Part shown: positions 9,434-16,728 of the stretch, in pieces
Layout: the number at the start of each line of letters is the position of its first letter
Position numbering within the stretch: position 1 is the first letter of the stretch
Origin: an uncultured Chloroflexota bacterium
GTDB lineage: Bacteria; Chloroflexota; Chloroflexia; Chloroflexales; Chloroflexaceae
Direction: 5' to 3'
Length of the DNA stretch: 35,621 nucleotides
NCBI GenBank assembly: GCA_937120965.1
Contig: CAKZKA010000250.1
Location: 1 to 35,621 of the forward strand
Translations under genes and position numbers: made by a program
Notes under the pieces: model-generated
The model's database searches: none
The model's input: the letters and a program-made list of their open reading frames with translations, nothing else
Told to the model about the DNA's origin: nothing

Positions 9434-9790
9434 CTACACCCATTCTAGGGCGCCTTTGCGCCATTCATAGATCAGCCCGGCGGTCAGAATAATCAGGAAC
9501 ACCGCCGCAGCCGTGAAGCCGTAGAGCCCGAGCTGATTAAAGGCGACCGCCCAGGGGTAGAGGAAGACAACCTCGATGTCGAAGATGACGAAGGCCAGAG
9601 CGTAGAGGTAGTACTGCACCTTGAATTGCACGCGCAGATCGCCGATGGCCTCCAGACCACATTCGTAGGTTGACTGCTTGATCGGCGTCGGACGCTTGGG
9701 GCGCAGGAAGAAGGCAAGCACCAGGGGCGCCAGAGGGAACGTCACCGCAGCGACGAAGAAAATGGCAATGAAAGCATAGTTCGCAAGCAT
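9434..9790 (-). CDS. nuoA: NADH-quinone oxidoreductase subunit A (NuoA)
   Basis: Small three-helix membrane subunit of complex I, 118 residues. The conserved loop [20 protein letters not shown] and the block [20 protein letters not shown] are both present. ATG at 9790 has a strong AGAGAGGTAGAG purine-rich site upstream. The open frame runs further to 9880, but that extension has no family similarity. This is the first gene of the nuo operon, and a candidate promoter lies 46 bp upstream. No nuoE, nuoF or nuoG is present in the window. Confidence 0.97.
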   Translation of the reverse strand: MLANYAFIAIFFVAAVTFPLAPLVLAFFLRPKRPTPIKQSTYECGLEAIGDLRVQFKVQYYLYALAFVIFDIEVVFLYPWAVAFNQLGLYGFTAAAVFLIILTAGLIYEWRKGALEWV

Positions 9791-9835
9791 GGCCGTCTCT
9801 ACCTCTCTGGCGCGGTCTTCGCGTGGAACGCGGCA

Positions 9836-9865
9836 AGTATAGCATAGTTTTGAACTTACGCGCAA
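9836..9865 (-). promoter_or_regulatory. Candidate promoter of the nuo operon
   Basis: On the minus strand a TATACT box at 9836-9841 is preceded directly by TGC (extended -10). TTGCGC lies 18 bases upstream at 9860-9865. Transcription would begin around 9829 and leave a short leader of about 40 bases before nuoA. The -10 region is convincing; the -35 match is weak. Confidence 0.5.
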
Positions 9866-9984
9866 ACGTCCCCTTTGCAAAAACCCGCATCAGAAAGAGG
9901 CGAAAGCCCTCTTGCGATCTATATCACAAGGGAATTACATTCTTATCTATGTGGAATATCCTGAGTGTGGTGACGATCTGCTCG

Positions 9985-10150
9985 CCCAGACAGGCTGCGC
10001 CCTCCCACGCCCTTCCCTCAAGGAGGGGAATGGGAGTCCGGTTTCCCCATGTCCCAACCGCTGTTGGGTGCGGCTGGCGCCCCCACAGGCAGGGGTGCGG
10101 TTCGACAGGCTCACCGCAGGTGGGGAAACCCGGTTTCCTCATATCTTCAG
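9985..10150 (+). repeat. Palindromic element with D module, between nuoA and fhaB
   Basis: This fills most of the 362-bp gap between nuoA and fhaB. The order is module A (GCTGCGCCCTCCC, then CCCTCAAGGAGGGG), core 1 (GGGAGTCCGGTTTCCCC, 10032-10048), the CCAACCGCTGTTGGG spacer, the 23-bp D module (GGTTCGACAGGCTCACC, about 10099-10115) and core 2 (10122-10139). Core spacing is 90 bp, as expected for a copy with D. The end (CATATCTTCAG) stops next to the fhaB stop codon. Confidence 0.85.
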
Positions 10151-10152
10151 AC

Positions 10153-10605
10153 CTACGCGGTAAGCAGCTTCAACTCCACGCGCCCAACCCGGATCACGTC
10201 GCCGTCGTGTACCTCAGTGCTGGAGCGGACCTCGAAACCGTTCAGGTAGGTGCCGTTGGTGCTCTTGAGATCCTCGAGGTGCCACACGCCGTTGCGCCAT
10301 TGCAGCCGGGCGTGCTCGGCCGAAAGGAAGGTATCGTTGAGCGAGACCTCGGCCTCGGTGCTGCGACCGATCACGGTGACGGGCGCCAGAGGAAAGCTCT
10401 TGCCCACGGGGATGCCCGTCTGCCCGGCGGAGACCACCACCAGTTGCCCGTACTGGCTCGCCGGAGCGGGCGCCGGGGCAGCTCCGCGGAGGTCGCGGGC
10501 CACCACGCGCAACACCTGCCAGAGGAAGAAGTAGAGCAGGAACACCACCGCTACACGCAGCAGGAGGAGCAAAACGCCGATCGAGAGGTTGGCAATGTCA
10601 AACAT
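10153..10605 (-). CDS. fhaB: Membrane-anchored FHA-domain protein (FhaB-like)
   Basis: 150-residue protein with one N-terminal membrane segment (about residues 9-34), an Ala/Pro linker (40-50) and a C-terminal forkhead-associated domain (about 56-150). The phosphothreonine-binding residues are present: Gly80-Arg81 (VIGRS), Ser95 and His98 (LSAEHARL), and STNGTYLNG at 115-123. Its size and order match FhaB/FipA proteins that link Ser/Thr-kinase signalling to cell-wall synthesis. That role is inferred from family architecture, since no kinase or division gene is adjacent. It lies downstream of fhaA in the same direction, with a repeat element between them. The Shine-Dalgarno sequence is weak (GGAAG). 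Confidence 0.88.
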   Translation of the reverse strand: MFDIANLSIGVLLLLLRVAVVFLLYFFLWQVLRVVARDLRGAAPAPAPASQYGQLVVVSAGQTGIPVGKSFPLAPVTVIGRSTEAEVSLNDTFLSAEHARLQWRNGVWHLEDLKSTNGTYLNGFEVRSSTEVHDGDVIRVGRVELKLLTA

Positions 10606-10679
10606 CTACACGCTTCCACAGAGAAGCTACCGCAGACACGCACGCGGCGTCACCGCGTAACCACACAATACAACGAGAT

Positions 10680-10832
10680 GTTCCTGGGAGGGCTTCGCCC
10701 TCCCAAACCCTCCCGCCAGGGAGGGGTGTGGGGAAACCCGGTTGCCCCATGTCCCAACCGCTGGTGGGAGCGGCTGGCGCCCCCCACAGGCAGGGGGACA
10801 GGGAAACCCGGTTTCCCCGTATGTTCACCTCA
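10680..10832 (+). repeat. Full palindromic element (A-core-spacer-core-end) between fhaA and fhaB
   Basis: This is the cleanest single copy. It starts with a perfect hairpin GGGAGGG-CTTCG-CCCTCCC (10686-10704), whose loop would be a stable C(UUCG)G tetraloop in RNA. Then come AAACCCTCCC and GGGAGGGG, core 1 (10730-10748, right arm GGTTGCCCC), the spacer CCAACCGCTGGTGGGAGCGG and core 2 (10800-10818). It ends in ATGTTCACCTCAG, whose last bases overlap the fhaA stop codon. Core-to-core distance is 70 bp. Confidence 0.9.
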
Positions 10833-11546
10833 GCTATCGCGAAAGGTCATTTCCAGGCCGCCGAGGGAAATGGTGTCGCCGTCTCGCAGGGCCGTTTCGC
10901 TGACCCGCGCGCCGTTGACAAAGGTGCCGTTCGTGCTGCCCAGATCGGTGATCCAGAAGCGCCGTTGCCGGTAGCGCAGTTGGGCATGGTGGCGTGAGAC
11001 GCGGCTGTCTTCGAGAATAATATCGTTGCCGAGGCCGCGCCCGATAGCGATGGCTGTGCTCTCCAGAGGGATCGAGCGCGGGCCTTCGGGCGTTTGCAGT
11101 AGCAGCAGGGCGTGGCTCTTGCGCGCGGGCGGCGCCGCCGTGGCTGGCGGAATGACCTGGGTGGTCTCTGCGCCCTGGCTGCTGGTCATCTCCGCGACAA
11201 CCTGGATGGAGCGTTTTGGCACCGCGGCGTCTTCGGCCAGAACGACACGAGGGTGTTCAAGCATGGCAAAGCCGCGCTCCTGGGCCAGTTCGCTCAGGTA
11301 GGTGGCCATTTCCTGTTCCAGTTGGCCCCGCACCGGCTCGAAGGCGGCGAAATCTTGCGGGTTGAGGTAGGCGCGGTAGAAGCTCGGCACAATCACCCGC
11401 CGGACACTGATGGATTGCTGGCTCTCCATGGCCCGCTCCAGGCGCCGGGCGATCTCTACCGGCTGCACCGGGCTGCGGAAGAGCCGCGCCACCGACCCCT
11501 CCACCAGTTGCTCCATGAACTGCTCAAAGCGGCTCAGCGCCGACAT
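10830..11546 (-). CDS. fhaA: FHA-domain protein with N-terminal DUF3662 (FhaA-like)
   Basis: 238-residue soluble protein. Residues 1-115 match the DUF3662 domain typical of FhaA (ARLFRSPVQPVEIARRLERAM, then VIVPSFYRAYLNPQDF). A linker follows, then an FHA domain at about 145-238 with GRGLGNDIIL, SRVSRHHAQL and DLGSTNGTFVNG. It probably binds phosphothreonine on partner proteins. ATG 11546 is chosen because GAGGAG lies upstream at the right distance and the family starts here. The frame open to 11708 is translated repeat sequence. It is likely co-transcribed with fhaB. Confidence 0.9.
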   Translation of the reverse strand: MSALSRFEQFMEQLVEGSVARLFRSPVQPVEIARRLERAMESQQSISVRRVIVPSFYRAYLNPQDFAAFEPVRGQLEQEMATYLSELAQERGFAMLEHPRVVLAEDAAVPKRSIQVVAEMTSSQGAETTQVIPPATAAPPARKSHALLLLQTPEGPRSIPLESTAIAIGRGLGNDIILEDSRVSRHHAQLRYRQRRFWITDLGSTNGTFVNGARVSETALRDGDTISLGGLEMTFRDS

Positions 11547-11589
11547 AGACCGCTCCTCGCGTAAAAGCAGATTCTTCTGGTCGAGCTGC

Positions 11590-11725
11590 GTCCGCCCCCT
11601 CTCCACAGAGAGAGGGATGGGGAAACCAGGTTTCCCCATCCCCCAACCGCTGGTGGGGGCGCCGGGCGCCTCAGCAGGCAGAGGCATGGGGAACCCCGGT
11701 TGCCCCACATGTTCATCTCGGATGG
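11590..11725 (+). repeat. Palindromic element between tsaB and fhaA
   Basis: Cores at 11619-11637 (GGGGAAACCAGGTTTCCCC) and 11688-11706 (GGGGAACCCCGGTTGCCCC) are 69 bp apart, separated by a CCAACCGCTGGTGGGGG spacer. The leading A module is reduced to CCCCCTCTCCACAGAGAGAGGG. The end ATGTTCATCTCGG lies close to the tsaB stop. On the minus strand its translation produces the false N-terminal extension of fhaA. Confidence 0.85.
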
Positions 11726-11739
11726 TCCAGACGATAGTA

Positions 11740-12411
11740 TTATTCCGAACGCGGCTTCACCGGCTCGCCGAGGTAGATCGGCTCCAGGGTCACCAGGTCA
11801 TCCCGCTCGCCGCCGGTCAGGCGCCGCCAGGCCAGTTCGGCCAGAAAGGCTGGACGGCGCAGGTTTGCCGCCGGGCGCGGAAAGCGCGCCCGCGGGCCAA
11901 GCGCGCGCTGGATCTGAGCGATTGCGCCCTCATCGAGGTCGCCACAGAAGAGGCCCCGGTCCTCCACTTCGGCGCAGAGTTCGGCCAGCGTCAGGTTGCG
12001 ATCTGGCCCCTGGCGCGCCAGGTCGTCCTCGAACTGGAACATCGCCGTGGCAAAGCGCTCGCGCCCCAGACGAATCAACGGGTAGATCGGCACCCCGGCC
12101 TGCGCGTGCTGGTAGGCCAGGGCCTCCAGGGTGCTGATCCCCAGCAGCGCCAGCCCGCCCGCCAGGGCCAGGCCTTTGGCCACGCTCATCCCGACCCGCA
12201 GCCCGCTCCAACTACCCGGCCCCAGGGCCACCCCTACCGCCCGCAAGGCCCCGCGCTCCACCCCGGCATAGCCGAGCAGCCGGTCGAGTTGCGGCAACAG
12301 TTGGGCAGTGTGGTTGCGCCCCGATTCCCAGACACACTCGGCCAGCGGGCCACGCCCATCGTACAGCGCGATCCCCGTGAGACTGGTCGCCGTGTCAATC
12401 GCCAGCAACAT
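11740..12411 (-). CDS. tsaB: tRNA t6A biosynthesis protein TsaB
   Basis: Partner of TsaD and TsaE in making N6-threonylcarbamoyladenosine at tRNA position 37. The 223-residue product begins MLLAIDTATSLTGIALYDG and has GRNHTAQLLPQLDRLL and the signature VALGPGSWSGLRVGMSVAKG of the ASKHA-fold TsaB family. I start it at ATG 12411, because the longer open frame to 12777 is antisense to tsaE. It lies 73 bp downstream of tsaE, which supports the assignment. Confidence 0.95.
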   Translation of the reverse strand: MLLAIDTATSLTGIALYDGRGPLAECVWESGRNHTAQLLPQLDRLLGYAGVERGALRAVGVALGPGSWSGLRVGMSVAKGLALAGGLALLGISTLEALAYQHAQAGVPIYPLIRLGRERFATAMFQFEDDLARQGPDRNLTLAELCAEVEDRGLFCGDLDEGAIAQIQRALGPRARFPRPAANLRRPAFLAELAWRRLTGGERDDLVTLEPIYLGEPVKPRSE

Positions 12412-12484
12412 GTCCAATCTGTCTATGCTACAGCTCAGGCACCGTTCAACAGCGGGCGTTTTAACTTTTCCCCGGGTTCTTTCA

Positions 12485-13009
12485 TCAGCTATGGAACGCC
12501 GTTTCTTTGAACGCCGTGACCAGTTCAACGTAGCGCCGCCCGTGGGGCACAAAGCGGAGCCGACGCTTGGTTTCACTGAGGTGCTGCATATAGATCGCCA
12601 GGTGGTCGGCAGGGATATGCGTAAGGGCCCGTTCGGGCCACTCAACCAGACAGACGCCCTCGCCGGACCAGAGTTCATCGAGGCCGATGGTGGCCAGCTC
12701 GCGCTCCTCGGCGATGCGGTAGAGATCGACGTGGTAAATCGGGATGCGCCGATGACGCGGGCCGGCTCGGTACTCATTCACCAGCACAAAACTGGGGCTG
12801 GTTACCAGATCGGGCGAATCAAGACCCCGCGCGACCCCGCGCACGAACTGGGTCTTCCCCACGCCGAACGTGCCCACCAGCAGCACCAGATCGCCCGCGC
12901 GCAACTGCTCGCCGAGCCGCTGGCCGATGCGCTCGGTCTGCGCGGGGCTATGGCTAATAAAATCAAGCTCGTGGGCGGTCTGGGCCGCCGGCAGGCGCTG
13001 GTCGCTCAT
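12485..13009 (-). CDS. tsaE: tRNA t6A biosynthesis ATPase TsaE
   Basis: P-loop ATPase of the TsaBDE complex, 174 residues. The Walker A is GTFGVGKTQF at about 46-55; the family usually has an acidic residue where this Thr stands, followed by LGAGKTT. Other family blocks are intact: SPSFVLVNEY, IYHVDLYR and LVEWPER. The ATG at 13009 lies inside the 3' end of the upstream glycosyltransferase-like gene (47-base overlap) and has no strong Shine-Dalgarno sequence. Confidence 0.93.
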   Translation of the reverse strand: MSDQRLPAAQTAHELDFISHSPAQTERIGQRLGEQLRAGDLVLLVGTFGVGKTQFVRGVARGLDSPDLVTSPSFVLVNEYRAGPRHRRIPIYHVDLYRIAEERELATIGLDELWSGEGVCLVEWPERALTHIPADHLAIYMQHLSETKRRLRFVPHGRRYVELVTAFKETAFHS

Positions 13010-13985
13010 CGGCTGTATTGTAGCACGGCGGGGCGTACCTGCGGATCGAAGGGAACGGCAGGCGCGGCAGCAGCCCGGCGAGGAGACCGGTGGCGATGAT
13101 GGCCTGGGTTAGCCCGGCAATCGTATTCGGCGTGCGCTCGCTGAGGATAAACACCGCGGGGATGAGCCAGCTCAGTCCCAGCGGGTACCAGGGCCAGGTA
13201 GGGCGCCAGCGGATAACCACGAAGGCAATCCCAACGGCGATGTAGATCACCGAGAGCGGGTAGAGCAGCGTATTCAGCAGCACCAGGGCGCCGAAGTGAT
13301 CGTGGCGCCCGTGGCGCCACCACAGGGCCACGGCCAGCAAGCCCAAACCAGGGCCAAAGGGCAACGCGAGCAGTGGCCGGTCAGGCAGGGCAACGCGATA
13401 GGCATTGAGGCCGTGGTACCACTGCACATAGATCTGCGGGCCGGCGATGAGCGCCACGCCCCCCCAGAGCAGCGCGCACAGGCCGGCAAAGGCGCCGAGC
13501 AACTGCCAGCGACGCTCGCGCAGGGCCAGCAGCAGCAGCCATCCGGCCCCCAGGATGGTTGCCTGGGGTTTGAGCAGGCACAGGGCCAGCAGTAATGCCG
13601 CGCGACGGTCGTGGCCAGCGCGCAGCGCCTGCTCAGCGAGCATCAGGCCCACCAGGGCCAGCAGCGTGGTTTGTCCGATCACCAGCCCCTGCATCAACGG
13701 CAACCACAGCAGGAGCCAGGGCAGGGCTACCCGCCCGCTCATCCGGCTGGCCCAGCGCTCAAAGCCGAAGATCGAGAGGAGTTGCACCAGCACCCCGCTG
13801 ACCTGCCACGGCAGCAGCGCCAGGGGCGCGACCAGTACCAGCGTCGCCGGTGGGTAAGCGTACCAGCCGGCCTCATAGACGGTGCCGTCGGGCATGCTGA
13901 ATGCGCCGTACGGATCGCCCCCGCTCAGCCAGTGCCACACGGCTCCCATTAACGAACGCCAGTCCGACAGCCAGAATTGCTCCAT
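12963..13985 (-). CDS. GT87/DUF2029-like polytopic membrane glycosyltransferase
   Basis: 340-residue protein with about eight to ten hydrophobic helices. It has features seen in the DUF2029/GT87 polyprenol-phosphate-sugar-dependent mannosyltransferase family: an aromatic N-terminal loop ending YAYPPATLVLVAPLALLP, a GQTTLLALVGLMLA helix and a CLLKPQATIL helix. The substrate cannot be read from the sequence. ATG 13985 is chosen over 14021 because GGAGAGG precedes it. The last 16 codons overlap tsaE. The C terminus beyond YAPPCYN has no recognisable helix and may be unconserved. Confidence 0.75.
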   Translation of the reverse strand: MEQFWLSDWRSLMGAVWHWLSGGDPYGAFSMPDGTVYEAGWYAYPPATLVLVAPLALLPWQVSGVLVQLLSIFGFERWASRMSGRVALPWLLLWLPLMQGLVIGQTTLLALVGLMLAEQALRAGHDRRAALLLALCLLKPQATILGAGWLLLLALRERRWQLLGAFAGLCALLWGGVALIAGPQIYVQWYHGLNAYRVALPDRPLLALPFGPGLGLLAVALWWRHGRHDHFGALVLLNTLLYPLSVIYIAVGIAFVVIRWRPTWPWYPLGLSWLIPAVFILSERTPNTIAGLTQAIIATGLLAGLLPRLPFPSIRRYAPPCYNTADERPAPAGGPDRPRA

Positions 13986-14039
13986 CGGTGCACCTCTCCG
14001 CGCACGCCGCGTCTGAACCACCCCCAGACCCAGGGTAGC

Positions 14040-14440
14040 ACAGTACCATTACGACGCCAGAGCTGATGTGAACATATGGGGAAACCGGGTTTCCCCACCT
14101 GCGGTGAGCCTGTCGAACCGCACCCCTGCCGGTGGGGAGGTGCCAACCGCTCCCAACCGCGGTTGGGCCATGGGGAAACCCGGTTTCTCCATACTCCTGC
14201 CGGTGGGGGGGGCCAGCCGCTCCCAACCGCGGTTGGGCCATGGGGAAACCCGGTTTCCCCATACTCCTGCCGGTGGGGGGGGGCCAGCCGCTCCCAACCG
14301 CGGTGGGGACATGGGGAAACCGGGTTTCCCCACCTGCGGTGAGCCTGTCGAACCGCACCCCTGCCGGTGGGGAGGTGCCAGCCGCTCCCAACCGGGAGGG
14401 TCTGGGAGGGCATAGCGCTCCCAGGAAACAACCTGTTTTC
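14040..14440 (-). repeat. Four-core tandem palindromic array upstream of the GT87-like gene
   Basis: Part of a 760-bp stretch without genes (13986-14745). On the minus strand, cores lie at 14078-14096, 14172-14190, 14242-14260 and 14313-14331. Spacings of 70-71 bp apply to plain spacers and 94 bp where a D module (GGTGAGCCTGTCGAACC) is inserted. A second D module follows the last core, then a spacer piece and a CTGGGAGCGC/GCCCTCCCAG module A. The outer end is GTGAACATATG, the same as upstream of nuoL. Poly-G runs in the spacers differ by one base between copies. Confidence 0.88.
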
Positions 14441-14534
14441 AAATGTGCCGGGTTGAAGAGCAAGCCGGGAGTATCAGACTGTCTCGGTACCGGCGCACTA
14501 TAGGCGCTCATACGCCTGATCGATATACTTGTCT

Positions 14535-14700
14535 GGCAGGGGGCAGTTTTTGGGATGGTTGCGCCCTCCCAAAAAACCACGCGCCCGGATGCGCGTGGGG
14601 AAACCCTTTTTCCCCTATGCCTACGTCAGACGCCCATGCGGCTGCGCCGCACATCAGCGAGGAGTGTGGGTAAACCCGGTTTCCCCGATGTTTACGTTAG
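14535..14700 (+). repeat. Composite element just upstream of the AAA+ ATPase gene
   Basis: Order: module A-like GTTGCGCCCTCCCAAAAAACC (14557-14577), a small GCGCCCGGATGCGC hairpin and a damaged core (GGGGAAACCCTTTTTCCCC, near 14597-14615). The first end sequence TATGCCTACGTCAG leads into module F (GCGGCTGCGCCGC, 14638-14650). A second core (AAACCCGGTTTCCCC) ends near 14684 and is followed by the end sequence ATGTTTACGTTAG at 14688-14700. That TAG is in frame with the ATPase gene. Confidence 0.78.
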
Positions 14701-14745
14701 TGGAGGCCTACGCGCTACCTGCTCGATCAACAATCCTATGACGAA

Positions 14746-16326
14746 ATGCTCCGCCGCAAGGGCCACCCGCGCGATTGCTACGTTCGTGACAACGAATACC
14801 TGCACCATCTGTATATTGACGGCGTCAAATACACCGTTGCGCGCGCGGTCTATGCCAGTCTCAAGGAAGCTCAGACCAGGGGTGACAGCGATGCTATCCT
14901 CCACCTCCAGATGCACGTGCAGGATCTGGAGCACCTGATCGCCGAAGCCCGCGCGCGGGGCGAGAACATCGCCAGCCTGCGCGCCATCGGCGACCCGCCG
15001 CCGTCCGATGACGAAGCGCGACCTCAACTGAACAATAGCTTCCTGCCCGCCCCGCCCCAGACCCTGGCGGAGACCGGCTTGAACCGCACCTTTCTAACCG
15101 AGCACCTCCTGCGCGTGCTCTACAATCGCGGGCGTATGACCGGCCGCGAGCTGGCCGATGCGCTCTGTCTCTATTACCGGATCGTCGAGGAACTGATCGC
15201 CGATCTGCGACGGGTTGAGCAGATTGACATCATCGGCCAGAAGGGCTTTGGCGACATCAACTACGAGTACGTGCTCACCCCCCGCGGGCAGGAAGCGGCC
15301 CAGGCGGCCCTGGAGAAGACCCAGTACACCGGGCCGGCCCCTGTGCCAATTAACGACTGGATCGCCTCGGTCAAAGCCCAGACGGTCAAGAATGTCAAAG
15401 TAACGCGCAAAAACATCCGTGACGCCTTCCAGGGCCTGGTCATAGACGAGTCGATCCTGAACTCGGTCGGCCCGGCGGTCAACTCGGGGTCATCGGTCAT
15501 GCTCTTCGGCTATCCTGGCAATGGCAAGACCACCATCGCCGAACGCATCACCCACCTGATGGGTGATGACATCTTTATCCCGCACACCATTTACGCCGAT
15601 GGCGCGATCATCAAAATGTACGACGCCATCGTGCACGAGCCGCCGAAGCGCCCCTGGGACGATCAGCAGGAGTTCGACCAGCGCTGGGTGCGCATCAGCC
15701 GCCCGGTGGTGATCGTCGGCGGCGAGTTGACCCTGGAGCAGTTGAACCTCATCTACAATGCCACTTCAAAGATCTACGAAGCGCCATTCCAGATGAAGGC
15801 CAACTGTGGCATCTTCTTGATTGACGACTTCGGGCGGCAACAGGTGCGCGTCTTCGACCTGCTCAACCGCTGGATCGTGCCCCTGGAGAAACGCTTCGAC
15901 TACCTGAACACCGTCACAGGGCAGAAAATCCAGATCCCCTTCGACCAGTTGATCATGTTCTCAACCAATCTGGACCCGAAGGATCTCGGTGATGAGGCCC
16001 TGTTACGGCGCATTAAGTTCAAGTTCGAGATCATCGACCCGACCGAGGAGCAGTGGCGCGAGATCTGGAAAATTATGTGCAAGGTTCGCGGTGTGCGCTA
16101 CGACGATCGGGCGATCGATTACCTGGTCAACAAGTGGTACAAGCCAGATAATCGCCCCTTTCGGATGTGTCAACCCCGCGATATTCTCGACCAGTTGATT
16201 TCGATCGCAAAATACAATATGGAGCAACCGGCCCTCACCGCCGATCTGCTCGACGATGCCTGTTTGACCTACTTTCCCAGTAAGGAAAAGAAGAACTTCG
16301 GAGCCAAGGTGCGACTGGATCTGTAG
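14746..16326 (+). CDS. AAA+ ATPase with helical and winged-helix-like N-terminal region
   Basis: 526-residue P-loop ATPase of unknown function. Residues 1-100 are charged and helical. Residues about 115-185 look like a winged-helix unit (FLTEHLLRVLYNRGRMTGRE, then YVLTPRGQEAA). The AAA+ module has Walker A GYPGNGKTT at 255-263, Walker B IFLIDDFGR at 356-364 and a sensor-1-type MFSTNLDPKDL near 403-412. DEALLRRIKFKF is a likely arginine-finger region. The frame stays open upstream of the first ATG to the stop at 14698-14700, reading a plausible TRYLLDQQSYDE, and there is no Shine-Dalgarno sequence before ATG 14746. The true start may therefore be a non-standard codon upstream, or the original start was lost next to the repeat. 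Confidence 0.85.
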   Translation: MLRRKGHPRDCYVRDNEYLHHLYIDGVKYTVARAVYASLKEAQTRGDSDAILHLQMHVQDLEHLIAEARARGENIASLRAIGDPPPSDDEARPQLNNSFLPAPPQTLAETGLNRTFLTEHLLRVLYNRGRMTGRELADALCLYYRIVEELIADLRRVEQIDIIGQKGFGDINYEYVLTPRGQEAAQAALEKTQYTGPAPVPINDWIASVKAQTVKNVKVTRKNIRDAFQGLVIDESILNSVGPAVNSGSSVMLFGYPGNGKTTIAERITHLMGDDIFIPHTIYADGAIIKMYDAIVHEPPKRPWDDQQEFDQRWVRISRPVVIVGGELTLEQLNLIYNATSKIYEAPFQMKANCGIFLIDDFGRQQVRVFDLLNRWIVPLEKRFDYLNTVTGQKIQIPFDQLIMFSTNLDPKDLGDEALLRRIKFKFEIIDPTEEQWREIWKIMCKVRGVRYDDRAIDYLVNKWYKPDNRPFRMCQPRDILDQLISIAKYNMEQPALTADLLDDACLTYFPSKEKKNFGAKVRLDL

Positions 16327-16645
16327 GAGGGCTTTTCCCTCCCACACCCTCCACACAGGGAGGGGCGCAGGGAAAACCCGGTTTCCTCAATCTCCAACCG
16401 CCGGCGGGGTCGCCTGGCGCTCCGATGGGCAGGGGTGCGGTTCGACAGGCTCACCGCAGGTGGGGAAACCGGGTTTCCCCGCGCCCCCTCGAGAGCGACA
16501 GGAGAGTGCCCAGCCCTCCCAAACCCTCCCCCGGGCAGGGGATTGGGGAAACCCGGTTTCCCCGATCCCCAACCGCGGTTGGGGTCGCCTGGTGCACCCA
16601 TAAGCAGCAGCACAGGGAAACCGGGTTTTCCCTATTTTCACCTCA
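16322..16645 (+). repeat. Two consecutive palindromic elements between the ATPase and GT39-like genes
   Basis: This fills most of a 402-bp gap. The first copy has module A (GGAGGGCTTTTCCCTCCC, next to the ATPase stop), core at 16370-16387, spacer, D module (GGTTCGACAGGCTCACC near 16439-16455) and core at 16462-16480, at 92-bp spacing. The second has module A (CCCTCCCAAACCCTCCC), cores at 16544-16562 and 16614-16632 at 70-bp spacing, and the end CTATTTTCACCTCAAG. Both have the same orientation, so this is a head-to-tail duplication of the whole unit. Confidence 0.88.
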
Positions 16646-16728
16646 AGAACAAACCAGTGACACCTTTAGCAAACCGAACCCTATCGCCGGAGAATGGCCT
16701 TGCCCCAAAAGCACGCCTGGCGTTAACC

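Noticed and set aside
12412-12777. N-terminal extension of tsaB
   Set aside because: It is antisense-frame sequence across tsaE; the conserved TsaB start is MLLAIDTATS.
16435-16728. N-terminal extension of the GT39-like gene to GTG 16435
   Set aside because: It lies within two element copies and reads repeat peptides (GETGFPRAP, GKPGFPDPQ).
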